Assembly (NCBI RefSeq): GCF_014640535.1
Contig: NZ_BMHD01000001.1
Span: forward strand, 2,841,474-2,905,473
Length of the DNA stretch: 64,000 nt
From: Cnuibacter physcomitrellae
Lineage (GTDB): Bacteria > Actinomycetota > Actinomycetes > Actinomycetales > Microbacteriaceae
Direction of reading: 5' to 3'
The notes under the pieces were generated by a model. That model had not been told where the DNA came from. It saw only the letters and a list, made by a program, of their open reading frames with translations, and ran no database searches. Below are positions 24,075 to 32,619 of this stretch, piece after piece. The position numbers and the translations under genes are program-made. The stretch's first letter is position 1. Every line of letters starts with the position of its first letter.

Positions 24075-24373
24075 GCGACGACAAGAGGGTGTCCACGACC
24101 CAGTCGGGCGAGCAGCCCGCGGAGCCCAAGCGCAGCCAGGCCGAGCTGCACGCCGACATCGAGCGCACGCGCGCCGAGCTGCGCGCCACCCTCGACGCGA
24201 TCGAGTTCCGACTCAACGTGCCCAAGCAGGTGCGCCACGCGGTGCACCGCACGAAGGTGCGTGTGCGGGCGGCGTGGGAGCGGAACCCGGCCCTGGTCGC
24301 CGGAGTCGCCACCGGCACCGCGACCGCCGCAGCGGCTCTCATCTTCGTCGGGTACCGTGTCGTGAGGAAGTGA
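24071..24373 (+). CDS. DUF3618 domain-containing protein
   Basis: 100 residues. The conserved core AELHADIERTRAELRATLDAIEFRL is the DUF3618 signature, followed by a basic segment and one C-terminal membrane helix (LVAGVATGTATAAAALIFVG). Probably a small membrane-anchored coiled-coil protein. ATG 24071 overlaps the holin-X stop, so both are made together. Role unknown; the trio of YtxH, holin-X and DUF3618 recurs in actinobacteria. Confidence 0.82.
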   Translation: MSDDKRVSTTQSGEQPAEPKRSQAELHADIERTRAELRATLDAIEFRLNVPKQVRHAVHRTKVRVRAAWERNPALVAGVATGTATAAAALIFVGYRVVRK

Positions 24374-24406
24374 GCCGCCGCGCCCGAGGCGCCGCAGCTC
24401 ACGGAT

Positions 24407-24421
24407 GCACGCTCTGCGTGC
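24407..24421 (+). other. Small hairpin in the hemQ leader
   Basis: GCACGC-TCT-GCGTGC, a perfect 6-bp stem with a 3-nt loop, 26 nt before the hemQ start. It may mark the end of the DUF3618 transcript or a regulatory element; no U-tract follows. Confidence 0.35.
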
Positions 24422-24446
24422 GCAGCATGGAATCGGATTGAGGACG

Positions 24447-25202
24447 ATGACTGACCCGACGGTCGACCCGACCACCACGTATGCCGAACCGCACACCGCC
24501 CGAGACGTCGAGGACTCCGAGGAGATCCCCGCCGCCGGGTACACCCTGTGGGCGGTGTTCCGCAGGAACCCCGCCTCCCCGCTCTACCTCGACGGGTCGG
24601 AGATCCCGGATGCCGTCGCCGAGCTCGACGACGCGATCCTGACCGTCGAGGCCGAGGACGTGTTCGTCCGAGGCCTGTACGACGTCTCGGGTCTGCGATC
24701 CGACGCCGACGTCATGGTGTGGGTCCACGGCGGGGTGCCGGAGACGCTCCAGTGGGCGCTGCGTCAGCTGCGCCGCACGCGCCTCTTCCGCGACCTGCTA
24801 CCCACCTGGAACGCGATGGGCGTGCACCGCGACGCCGAGTTCTCGAGCTCGCACGTACCGGCCTTCATGCGCGGCAAGGAGCCGCTCGGCTGGCTGACGG
24901 TGTACCCGTTCGTGCGCTCGTACGAGTGGTACATCCTCCCCGAGGAGGACCGCCGCCGCATGCTCGCCGATCACGGCCGCAAGGGCTCCGCCTACCGGAG
25001 CGTGCTCACCAACACGGTCGCGTCGTTCGCGCTCGGCGACTACGAGTGGATCCTGCCGCTCGAGAGCGACGAGCTGCTCGACCTCGTCGACCTCATGCGC
25101 GACCTCCGCAACACCGAGGCCCGCCTGCACGTGCGCGAGGAGGTCCCGTTCTACACGGGCCGCCGCATCTCGACCGCCGAGCTGCCCGAGGTGCTCCAGT
25201 GA
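24447..25202 (+). CDS. chdC: Coproheme decarboxylase (HemQ)
   Basis: 251 residues. Converts iron-coproporphyrin III to heme b by two oxidative decarboxylations. The chlorite-dismutase-fold signature is present: FVRSYEWYILPEEDRRRMLADHGRKG and TVASFALGDYEWILPLE, containing the substrate tyrosine and heme-proximal histidine of the actinobacterial type. ATG 24447 with GAGGA upstream is preferred over ATG 24405. Overlaps hemH by GTGA. Its presence shows that heme is made through coproporphyrin rather than protoporphyrin. Confidence 0.94.
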   Translation: MTDPTVDPTTTYAEPHTARDVEDSEEIPAAGYTLWAVFRRNPASPLYLDGSEIPDAVAELDDAILTVEAEDVFVRGLYDVSGLRSDADVMVWVHGGVPETLQWALRQLRRTRLFRDLLPTWNAMGVHRDAEFSSSHVPAFMRGKEPLGWLTVYPFVRSYEWYILPEEDRRRMLADHGRKGSAYRSVLTNTVASFALGDYEWILPLESDELLDLVDLMRDLRNTEARLHVREEVPFYTGRRISTAELPEVLQ

Positions 25203-26401
25203 GCGAGGCCACCACCGGTGCGGTGAACGTCGGTCAGCAGCGCGTCCGCAACGCGAGCCCCGCCGCCGCGGACGGGCCCGAGCACGTCAGCGAGCCCACC
25301 GCGTACGACGCCATCCTCCTCGCCTCCTTCGGCGGCCCGGAGGGTCAGGAGGACGTGATCCCGTTCCTCCGCAACGTCACGCGCGGACGCGGCATCCCCG
25401 ACGAGCGACTCGAGGAGGTCGCGCACCACTACCGCCACTTCGGCGGGGTGAGCCCGATCAACGCCCAGAACCGCGAGCTCAAGGCCGCTCTCGAGGCCGA
25501 GCTCGCCGACCGGGGCATCGACCTCCCCGTCATCTGGGGCAACCGCAACTGGGATCCCTATCTCGCGGATGCCCTGCGCGACGCCCACGCCGACGGGCAC
25601 CGCACCCTCATCGCGATCGCGACGAGCGCCTACAGCTCGTACTCGAGCTGCCGCCAGTACCGCGAGGACTTCGCCGCCGCCCTCGCCGAGACGGGCCTGG
25701 AGGGCGAGCTCGTCATCGACAAGGTGCGTCAGTTCTTCGATCACCCCGGGTTCGTCGCCCCGTTCATCGACGGCCTCGAGGCGGGCCTGGCGGAGGTGAC
25801 CACGGCGAACCCGGAGATCGACCTCACCACCGAGGTGGAGGTGCTGTTCACCACGCACTCCATCCCGACGGCGGATGCGGGGAAGTCCGGTCCGGCGTCG
25901 CGCGGCTTCGGGGAGGGCGGCGCCTACGAGGCGCAGCACCGGGCGGTGGCCGAGGTGGTCATGGCCGCCGTCGACTCCGCGGAGGGCGTGCCCTGGCAGC
26001 TCGTGTTCCAGTCCCGGTCGGGCCCGCCCTCGCAGCCGTGGCTCGAGCCCGACATCAACGACGTCATCGCCTCCGCCCCCGAGCGGGGCATCAAGGCCGT
26101 CGTCATCGTGCCCATCGGCTTCGTCTCCGACCACATGGAGGTGATGTGGGACCTCGACAACGAGGCGATGGAGTCCTGCCGTGAGGCCGGGATCCACGGT
26201 GTGCGGGTCCCGACCCCCGGGGTCGACCCGGCGTACGTGTCCGGTCTCGTCGACCTCGTGATCGAGCGGATCGTCGGCACCCCCGGTTCCGCCCGTCCGG
26301 CGACCACCGAGCTCGGTCCCTGGTACGACGTCTGCCGGCCCGGCTGCTGCGAGAACGCCCGCCTGGGCTTCCGGCCGGCGCTCGCGGGCCTCGCTCCGTG
26401 A
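25199..26401 (+). CDS. cpfC: Coproporphyrin ferrochelatase
   Basis: 400 residues (hemH family). Inserts Fe(II) into coproporphyrin III. The family core starts at DAILLASFGGPEGQEDV after an N-terminal extension of about 35 residues; the catalytic histidine is in FTTHSIP and the acidic cluster region follows. A cysteine in SSYSSCRQY and a C-terminal VCRPGCCENARLGF supply the ligands of the [2Fe-2S] cluster seen in actinobacterial ferrochelatases. GTG 25199 overlaps the hemQ stop, coupling consecutive enzymes of the pathway. Confidence 0.95.
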   Translation: MSEATTGAVNVGQQRVRNASPAAADGPEHVSEPTAYDAILLASFGGPEGQEDVIPFLRNVTRGRGIPDERLEEVAHHYRHFGGVSPINAQNRELKAALEAELADRGIDLPVIWGNRNWDPYLADALRDAHADGHRTLIAIATSAYSSYSSCRQYREDFAAALAETGLEGELVIDKVRQFFDHPGFVAPFIDGLEAGLAEVTTANPEIDLTTEVEVLFTTHSIPTADAGKSGPASRGFGEGGAYEAQHRAVAEVVMAAVDSAEGVPWQLVFQSRSGPPSQPWLEPDINDVIASAPERGIKAVVIVPIGFVSDHMEVMWDLDNEAMESCREAGIHGVRVPTPGVDPAYVSGLVDLVIERIVGTPGSARPATTELGPWYDVCRPGCCENARLGFRPALAGLAP

Positions 26402-26421
26402 CGTAAGCTCGACGCATCGCT

Positions 26422-27396
26422 ATGACACCCCTTCGCATCGCAACCAGAGGCAGTGCCCTCGCCCGAGCGCAGACGGAGGCCGTCGCCGCCTCGATCGTCG
26501 AGGCGTCGGGCCTCGAGGTCGAGATCGTCGTGATCCAGTCCGAGGGAGACCGGATCAAGGACTCGCTGTCCTCGCTCGGGGGGACGGGCGTGTTCGCCAG
26601 CGCCCTGCGCGAGGCGCTGCTGGCCGACGAGTGCGACGTGGTCGTGCACTCCCTCAAGGACCTGCCCACCCAGCCGTACCCTGGGCTGCGCATCGGCGCC
26701 GTGCCCATCCGCGAGGATCCGCGTGACGCGCTGTGCGCCCGAGACGGCCTCTCGCTCGACGAGCTGCCGCCCGGTGCCAGGGTCGGGACGGGTTCGCCGC
26801 GGCGGATCGCGCAGCTGAGGGCCGTCCGGCCCGACCTCGAGATCGTCGACATCCGGGGCAACATCGACACCAGGCTGGGTCGGGTCGAGTCGGGAGACCT
26901 CGACGCGGTCGTCCTGGCTGCCGCCGGGCTGTCCCGTCTCGGTAGGCTGGATTCGGCATCCGACCTCTTCCCGCTCGACCTCTGGCCGACGGCCCCCGGT
27001 CAGGGTGCGCTCGCGATCGAGATCCGAGAGGGTGACAGCATTCCCGAGCTGCTGAGCATCGAGCATCCGCCCACGCGCACGGCGGTCTTCGCCGAGCGCG
27101 CGGTGCTGGCCGCCCTCGAGGCGGGCTGCGCGGCTCCCGTCGGCGCCACCGCCGTCGTCGATGACGACGAGCTGCTGCTGGCGGCCACCGTCTACGCGCC
27201 GTCCGGAGCCGAGGAGATCGGCTGCTCGCGCTCGGCTCAGCTGCTCGGCGATGATGCGCTCGTCGCGTCGCTCCTCGGTCAGGCCGTCGCCCAGCAGCTG
27301 CTCGAGGACGGAGCGGGCGAGATCGCGCCCATCGGCGTGCCCGCGCCGACCGACTCGGCGCCCTCCGACGGCGTGTGGCCGGGGGACCGGCCGTGA
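26422..27396 (+). CDS. hemC: Porphobilinogen deaminase (hydroxymethylbilane synthase)
   Basis: 324 residues. Polymerises four porphobilinogens to hydroxymethylbilane. N-terminal LRIATRGSALARAQTEAV, the GTGSPRRIAQLR and DIRGNIDTRLGRV substrate motifs and the dipyrromethane-cofactor cysteine in LEAGCAAPVGA are all intact. A TAAGCT box 12 nt before the ATG may give an internal promoter with a very short leader. Overlaps hemD by GTGA. Confidence 0.96.
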   Translation: MTPLRIATRGSALARAQTEAVAASIVEASGLEVEIVVIQSEGDRIKDSLSSLGGTGVFASALREALLADECDVVVHSLKDLPTQPYPGLRIGAVPIREDPRDALCARDGLSLDELPPGARVGTGSPRRIAQLRAVRPDLEIVDIRGNIDTRLGRVESGDLDAVVLAAAGLSRLGRLDSASDLFPLDLWPTAPGQGALAIEIREGDSIPELLSIEHPPTRTAVFAERAVLAALEAGCAAPVGATAVVDDDELLLAATVYAPSGAEEIGCSRSAQLLGDDALVASLLGQAVAQQLLEDGAGEIAPIGVPAPTDSAPSDGVWPGDRP

Positions 27397-28205
27397 CCGC
27401 CGCCTGGTCGGGGCGACCGCTCGGCGGTTGGCGCGTCCTGGTGCCGCGGGGCGGGCCGTGGGGTCACGGCGTGGCCGCCGACCTGCGCGCCGTGGGCGCC
27501 TCGCCCATCGTCGCGCCCATGATCAACTTCGCGCCGGCCGACGACGCCGCCGCCCTCGAGGATGCGCTGCGCCGACTCGCCGACGGCGCATTCGACTGGC
27601 TGACCCTCACCAGCGCCACGACGGTCGACGTGCTGATCTCGCAGCAGGCCGTGGTGCCCAGCTCCACCCACGTCGCCGCGGTGGGCGAGACGACGGCCGC
27701 GGCCCTCATGGCGGCCGGCTACAAGGTCGACCTGGTCCCCTCCGAGGACAACTCGGCGGCGGGCCTTCTGCGCGAGCTCAAGCGCTTCGAGCAGTTCGGG
27801 CCGGAGCTGCGCGTGCTGACGCTGCGCAGCGACATCGCCAAGCCCGTGCTCACCGAGGGGCTCATCGCCCGCGGGCACACGGTCGACTCGGTGGTGGCCT
27901 ATCGCACGGTCGGCGTGCCCGTCGATCCGCAGATCCGGGCCGACGTGGCGTCCGGCTCGATCGACGCGATCTTCGTCACCTCGGGCTCGGTGGCCGAGCA
28001 GGTGCAGGAGCAGCTCGGGCCGGTGCCCGAGTCGACGCTCGTGGCCGCCATCGGACCGCGCACGGCGGAGGACGCCCGCGGCTACGGTCTCCGCGTCGAC
28101 CTCATCGCGAAGGGCCGCTCGGCCGAGTCGCTCATCAACGCCGTCATCGAGGTCGCCAACGCGCGCCGCGCCGACGGATCCGACGGCTCCGACGGCGAGT
28201 ACTGA
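27393..28205 (+). CDS. hemD: Uroporphyrinogen-III synthase
   Basis: 270 residues. Cyclises hydroxymethylbilane with D-ring inversion. The family is poorly conserved; recognisable segments are WRVLVPRGGPWG, FDWLTLTSATTVDVL, DAIFVTSGSVAEQV and AAIGPRTAEDARGYGLRVD. Two-domain bilobal layout is apparent. Position after hemC with a GTGA overlap makes the assignment secure. The C-terminus ends in a Ser/Asp/Gly tail. It is the last gene of this heme block; the next is convergent 4 nt away. Confidence 0.92.
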   Translation: MTAAWSGRPLGGWRVLVPRGGPWGHGVAADLRAVGASPIVAPMINFAPADDAAALEDALRRLADGAFDWLTLTSATTVDVLISQQAVVPSSTHVAAVGETTAAALMAAGYKVDLVPSEDNSAAGLLRELKRFEQFGPELRVLTLRSDIAKPVLTEGLIARGHTVDSVVAYRTVGVPVDPQIRADVASGSIDAIFVTSGSVAEQVQEQLGPVPESTLVAAIGPRTAEDARGYGLRVDLIAKGRSAESLINAVIEVANARRADGSDGSDGEY

Positions 28206-28209
28206 CCGT

Positions 28210-28602
28210 CTACTGCGTGGTGGTGTGCTCGATGCTCATGACGAGCACCACGCGGTCGGCCTTGTCGGGCGGCGGGGTCTGGCTGGGGTTGCCGTAGCGC
28301 TTGCCGAGCACCACGTAGAACGCGCCCTCGGGGTCGGGCTCGACCTCGATGAGCCGGCCGCGCACCTCCAGGTAGTGGAACGGGTTCTCCGGGTCGATGA
28401 CGGAGAGCGACATCGACGGATTGTGCTGCAGGTTGCGGAACTTCGCGCGCTTCGTGGTGTGCGTGAACCGGAGGGTCTCGCCGTCGTAGAGGAACCACAT
28501 CGGGTTGACCTGCACGGTGTCGTCGGGGCGGATGGTGCCCAGGTGGCCGTAGTTCGGCTCCTCCAGCAGGCGGACCAGGTCGGCGGGGATCTCGGTCGTC
28601 AT
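28210..28602 (-). CDS. PPOX-class (pyridoxamine 5'-phosphate oxidase-like) split-barrel protein
   Basis: 130 residues. A split beta-barrel flavin or F420-binding fold: LLEEPNYGHLGTIRPDD, QVNPMWFLYDGETLRF, a basic TTKRAKFRNL segment and VRGRLIEVEPDPEGAF match the PPOX F420-dependent group common in actinobacteria. Likely a cofactor-dependent reductase with unknown substrate. The start ATG 28602 is preceded by TAAGCT and six bases, so the message is probably leaderless. Convergent with hemD. Confidence 0.85.
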   Translation of the reverse strand: MTTEIPADLVRLLEEPNYGHLGTIRPDDTVQVNPMWFLYDGETLRFTHTTKRAKFRNLQHNPSMSLSVIDPENPFHYLEVRGRLIEVEPDPEGAFYVVLGKRYGNPSQTPPPDKADRVVLVMSIEHTTTQ

Positions 28603-28608
28603 GGTCCC

Positions 28609-28614
28609 AGCTTA
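28609..28614 (-). promoter_or_regulatory. -10 box of a leaderless promoter (PPOX gene)
   Basis: TAAGCT on the minus strand, six bases, then ATG at 28602. No Shine-Dalgarno. Confidence 0.55.
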
Positions 28615-28623
28615 CGGCGATGT

Positions 28624-28641
28624 GACGATCAGAGGATCGTC
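28624..28641. promoter_or_regulatory. Palindrome upstream of the PPOX gene
   Basis: GACGATC-AGAG-GATCGTC, perfect 7-bp arms with a 4-nt spacer, just upstream of the PPOX -10 box. A regulator site is plausible; none is identified. Confidence 0.35.
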
Positions 28642-28690
28642 CAGGTGGTCCATCCGATCGTCCTCGGGCGGTCGCGACGGGGCGGCGTAA

Positions 28691-28719
28691 CGTCGAACGT
28701 GCGCTCACGACGTTCGACG
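28691..28719. promoter_or_regulatory. Inverted repeat upstream of the AraF-like ABC operon
   Basis: CGTCGAACGT (28691-28700) and ACGTTCGACG (28710-28719) form perfect 10-bp arms separated by 9 nt, about 115 bp before the binding-protein gene. Spacing of one to two helical turns suits a dimeric regulator. No gene was recognised in 28603-28833, which holds this repeat and the 28624 palindrome. Confidence 0.55.
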
Positions 28720-28833
28720 ACGAACCGGGACCCCCGAATCGTGCGGAGAGGTCACCCCGAGCGCGAGACACGCACACCGTGAACACCCACCCGGCCACGT
28801 CGGCCGGGAGGTCGAAGAGGACAAGGAACACGG

Positions 28834-29880
28834 ATGATCAGACACACAGCACGCGCGCCCTGGCGCGCCGCCACCGCTGCGGGCATCGCCGCGGTCGCCC
28901 TCGTCGCACTCAGCGCCTGCACCTCGGGCATGGAGTCGAGCGGCTCGGGCTCTACCCCGGCCGCAGGGGGCACGAACGACGGGCCGCTCACGATCGCGCT
29001 GCTGCAGAAGCAGGGCGACCAGCAGTACTTCATCGACGAGGCGAACGGCGCCAAGCAGGCCGCCGAGGCCGCCGGTGACGTGACCGTCAACGTCGTCGAC
29101 CTCGGCACCGACTCGAACAAGGCCATCTCCGAGGTCGAGGCGGCCATCGCCCAGCAGGTCGACGGCATCATCATCGTCGTCCCGGACCAGCAGATCGGCC
29201 CGCAGGTGATCCAGCTCGCGAACGACGCCGGCATCCCGATCATGGCCGCCGACGACACCATCGAGGACGGCGCGGGCAACGCGGCGCCCTTCGCCGGCTT
29301 CGACGGCACCTCGATGGGCGAGCAGGTGGGCGCTGAGGCGGCGAGCCTCTACCAGAAGGCCGGATGGACGGCGGCCGACACCCGCATCCTCTCCGCCTAC
29401 AAGGAGGACCTCTCGGTCTGCCAGCAGCGCGTCGACGGCGCGGCGAGCGCCTTCAGCAAGGCCGTCGCCGACGGACCCGAGGTCATCAAGGTCGGCACCG
29501 ACAACTCGGCGACCGACGCTCAGGACAAGGCCGGCGCGGTCATCACCGCCAACTCGGGCGTGAAGCACTGGATCGTCTGGGGCTGCAACGACGAGAACGA
29601 GACCGGCGTCGTGACGGCGCTGCAGAACTCGGGTGTCGCTCCCGCCGACATCATCGGCGTGGGCCTGGGCGCCTACCTCACCTGCAAGGACTGGAAGGCC
29701 GGGCAGGACACGGGCAACAAGGCCGCCCTGTTCATCTCGGGCGTCGAGGTGGGCAAGTCCGCCGTCGACTCGATGGTCGCCCTCCTCCGCGACGGCACCG
29801 CGCTGCCGCCCCAGTCCATCGCGAACACCGAGATCGTCGACGCGAGCAACTGGGAGTCCAAGGGCGTCGTCTGCACCTGA
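28834..29880 (+). CDS. Sugar ABC transporter substrate-binding protein (AraF/RbsB class)
   Basis: 348 residues. A lipoprotein: signal peptide ending LVALSAC, Cys at residue 29, then a Ser/Gly linker. The mature domain is a class I periplasmic-binding fold (TIALLQKQGDQQYFIDEANG) and specifically recalls L-arabinose-binding protein AraF through KHWIVWGCNDENE and ADIIGVGLGAYL. Delivers a monosaccharide, arabinose-like by similarity, to the AraG/AraH-type transporter that follows. Start ATG 28834 follows AAGGA. A long perfect hairpin separates it from the ATPase gene. Confidence 0.9.
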   Translation: MIRHTARAPWRAATAAGIAAVALVALSACTSGMESSGSGSTPAAGGTNDGPLTIALLQKQGDQQYFIDEANGAKQAAEAAGDVTVNVVDLGTDSNKAISEVEAAIAQQVDGIIIVVPDQQIGPQVIQLANDAGIPIMAADDTIEDGAGNAAPFAGFDGTSMGEQVGAEAASLYQKAGWTAADTRILSAYKEDLSVCQQRVDGAASAFSKAVADGPEVIKVGTDNSATDAQDKAGAVITANSGVKHWIVWGCNDENETGVVTALQNSGVAPADIIGVGLGAYLTCKDWKAGQDTGNKAALFISGVEVGKSAVDSMVALLRDGTALPPQSIANTEIVDASNWESKGVVCT

Positions 29881-29906
29881 TCGCCTGACCCACCGCTGAC
29901 CCGGGC

Positions 29907-29937
29907 GGGTCGGGAGCGGCGCCTCCGCTCCCGACCC
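29907..29937 (+). other. Intercistronic hairpin between binding protein and ATPase
   Basis: GGGTCGGGAGCGG (29907-29919) pairs perfectly with CCGCTCCCGACCC (29925-29937), a 13-bp stem with 5-nt loop, 27 nt after the binding-protein stop. No U-tract. Like the stem at 1117-1144, it is placed to protect the binding-protein mRNA or attenuate the downstream genes. Confidence 0.7.
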
Positions 29938-29982
29938 TCCCCGGTCGACCGACCATCCCATCCGACGACGAGGACGGACCAC

Positions 29983-31482
29983 ATGACCGACGACGTGATC
30001 GCGCTCCGCGCATCCGGCATCACCAAGAGCTTCGGGCCGGTGCGCGCCCTGCGCGGGGTCGACCTCGAGCTGCGGGCGGGCGAGGTCACCGCGCTCATGG
30101 GCGAGAACGGCGCCGGGAAGTCGACGCTGCTCAAGATCCTCAACGGCGACTACCGCGCCGATGGCGGCGAGCTGCTCATCGACGGGCAGCCGGTCTCCTT
30201 CTCCGACCCCGCCGATGCGCGCGCCGCGGGCCTCCGCGTCATCGCGCAGGAGCCCGAGATCATCGGGGCCGTCTCCGTCGCCGAGAACGTCTTCGTGGGA
30301 GACCTCGGCCGCTTCGCCTACAACCGCCGCGCGCTGCTCAAGCGCACCCGCGACGAGCTCACGCGCTGGGGCTTCGACCGCGTCATCCGCGCGGATGCGC
30401 TGGGCTCCGAGCTGTCGCCGGCCCAGCGTCAGATCGTCGAGATCATGCGGGCCGTGGTCAGCCGCCCGCGGATCATGTGCTTCGACGAGCCGACGTCGTC
30501 GCTCGGCGACGACGAGGTGGGGCTGCTCTTCGCCCTCATCCGTCAGCTGCAGGCCGAGGGCATCGCCATCGCCTACGTCTCGCACCGCATGCAGGAGATC
30601 TTCCAGCTCGCCGATCGCATCACCGTGCTCCGGGACGGGGCGTTCGTCGGCACGAAGCCCGTGGCCGAGACCAGCCACGACGAGCTGGTGCGGATGATGG
30701 TGGGCCGTGACCTCAGCCAGTTCTTCCACCGTGACCCGGCTCCGCTCGGCGACACCGTCCTCGAGTTGAGGGGCGTGACGAACCCGTTCGTCTCGGGCGT
30801 CGACCTCACGGTGCGCGCGGGCGAGGTCGTCGGCATCGCGGGCCTCGTGGGCGCCGGGCGCAGCGAGCTCATGAAGACGATCGCCGGCGACTACCCCGTG
30901 ACCAGCGGCGAGATCCGGATCTCGGGGAGCGTCAAGCGCATCCGTCAGCCTTCCGACAGCATCCGCGCCGGAGTGGGCTTCGCACCCGAGGAGCGCAAGG
31001 CCGAGGCGCTGCTGCTGCAGCGGTCGGTCCGCGACAACGCCGCGCTCGTCGTGCTGAAGTCGCTCTCGAGCTGGATCTTCGTGCGGAACCGCGCGGAGCG
31101 GGCGCTCGCCCAGGACTACATCACGCGGCTCCGGATCCGCACGCCCTCGACCGAGACGCTGGTCGGCAACCTGTCGGGCGGCAACCAGCAGAAGGTGGTG
31201 CTCGCCCGCTGGCTCGCGACGAAGCCGAAGCTCCTCCTCCTCGACGAGCCCACCCGCGGGATCGACGTGGGGGCGAAGTCGGAGATCTACGGCATCATCG
31301 ACGAGCTCGCCCACGCCGGCGTGGCCGTCGTGGTGGTCTCGAGCGAGCTCCCCGAGGTGCTCGGCGTCTCCGACCGCATCTACACGATGGCCCACGGCCG
31401 CATCACCGGCGAGCTGCCCCGGTCGGAGGCGACGGAGGAGCGGATCCTCGCGCTCGCCATGGACGAGGAGGCGGCCGCATGA
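29983..31482 (+). CDS. Sugar ABC transporter ATP-binding protein (AraG/RbsA/MglA class)
   Basis: 499 residues with two tandem ATPase domains, the norm for this class. Domain 1: Walker A GENGAGKST near residue 43, Walker B IMCFDEPTSSL near 165. Domain 2: degenerate Walker A GLVGAGRSE near 290 and the signature LSGGNQQKVVLARWL with Walker B LLLLDEPTRGID. Powers monosaccharide import with the flanking AraF-like and AraH-like subunits. ATGA overlap with the permease gene. Confidence 0.94.
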   Translation: MTDDVIALRASGITKSFGPVRALRGVDLELRAGEVTALMGENGAGKSTLLKILNGDYRADGGELLIDGQPVSFSDPADARAAGLRVIAQEPEIIGAVSVAENVFVGDLGRFAYNRRALLKRTRDELTRWGFDRVIRADALGSELSPAQRQIVEIMRAVVSRPRIMCFDEPTSSLGDDEVGLLFALIRQLQAEGIAIAYVSHRMQEIFQLADRITVLRDGAFVGTKPVAETSHDELVRMMVGRDLSQFFHRDPAPLGDTVLELRGVTNPFVSGVDLTVRAGEVVGIAGLVGAGRSELMKTIAGDYPVTSGEIRISGSVKRIRQPSDSIRAGVGFAPEERKAEALLLQRSVRDNAALVVLKSLSSWIFVRNRAERALAQDYITRLRIRTPSTETLVGNLSGGNQQKVVLARWLATKPKLLLLDEPTRGIDVGAKSEIYGIIDELAHAGVAVVVVSSELPEVLGVSDRIYTMAHGRITGELPRSEATEERILALAMDEEAAA

Positions 31483-32573
31483 GCACCGGCGCGCGCACCA
31501 CAGACGACAGCACCAGCATCCATCCCCGAGAGGACACCCCCGTGACGACGACCGAGAAGGCCCCCGCGGTGCAGCCGCAGGCCGAGCCAGAGCGGATCTC
31601 CGGCCTCCGCCGGGTCATCAGCGCGATCGGCGTGCAGAACATCTCGCTGATCATCGCGATCGCGATCGTGGTGGCGATCATCGGCATCCAGAACCCGCTG
31701 TTCTTCACCGTGCCGAACCTCAAGGTGATCGGCACCGCCATCGCGATCGTCGGACTGCTCGCGGTCGTGCAGACGATCGTCATCATCCTCGGCGCGCTGG
31801 ACATCTCGGTGGGGTCGGTCGCCGGTCTCACGAGCGTGGCGTCCGCGATGATCTTCACTTCGACCAGCTCGGCCGCGCTGGGGGTGCTCGGCGCCGTGAT
31901 CATCGGCCTGGTCTGCGGTCTCATCAACGGCTGCATCATCGTGTTCGGCCGGGTGAACCCGGTGATCGCGACCCTGGCCACCCTGGCCGCGTTCAAGGGC
32001 GTCGCGCAGCTGATCTCCGACGGTCGAGCCCAGGGCTACACCGGCGCCGACCCGTTCTTCGTCTTCCTCGCCCGCGGCACGCTCCTCGGCATCCCGGTGC
32101 TGATCTGGGTGCTCATCGTGGTGGCGGTGCTGGCGCACGTGGTGCTCCGGTACACCTCGATCGGCCGCAACATCTACGCGGTGGGCGGCAACAACATCGC
32201 CTCCCGCCTCGGCGGCATCAACATCAACCGGTACATCATCGGCGTCTACATGGTCACCGGCGCGGTCGCCGCGATCGCGGGTATCCTGATCACCGCGAGG
32301 ACCGGATCCGGCCAGCCGATCTCGGGATCGGAGGGCCTCGAGCTGCAGGCCATCACGGCGGCGGCGCTCGGCGGCGCAGCGCTCAAGGGCGGCAAGGGCG
32401 CCATCGCGGGGACCATCCTCGCGGTGATCCTGCTCGGCGTGCTCACCAACGGCATGACGCTCCTCGGCGTCAACACGTTCTGGCAGAACGTCGCCCAGGG
32501 AGCACTGCTCGTCGCGGCGGTCGTCATCCAGCAGCTGCGCTCGGGCGAGCGCCGCATCGGCATCCCCGGCTGA
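31479..32573 (+). CDS. Sugar ABC transporter permease (AraH/RbsC class)
   Basis: 364 residues, about nine to ten membrane helices after a roughly 50-residue cytoplasmic tail. The class signature GALDISVGSVAGLTSV and the loop YAVGGNNIASRLGGIN are present. ATG 31479 overlaps the ATPase stop; an internal GTG at 31542 with GAGAGG upstream is an alternative start that would remove the odd tail. Functions as homodimer channel for the preceding subunits. AraC-type regulator follows convergently after 46 nt. Confidence 0.93.
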   Translation: MSTGARTTDDSTSIHPREDTPVTTTEKAPAVQPQAEPERISGLRRVISAIGVQNISLIIAIAIVVAIIGIQNPLFFTVPNLKVIGTAIAIVGLLAVVQTIVIILGALDISVGSVAGLTSVASAMIFTSTSSAALGVLGAVIIGLVCGLINGCIIVFGRVNPVIATLATLAAFKGVAQLISDGRAQGYTGADPFFVFLARGTLLGIPVLIWVLIVVAVLAHVVLRYTSIGRNIYAVGGNNIASRLGGININRYIIGVYMVTGAVAAIAGILITARTGSGQPISGSEGLELQAITAAALGGAALKGGKGAIAGTILAVILLGVLTNGMTLLGVNTFWQNVAQGALLVAAVVIQQLRSGERRIGIPG

Positions 32574-32619
32574 TCGGACGAGGACGATGTCACATCGCAT
32601 CCGAGTGCGCGCACCCGGA

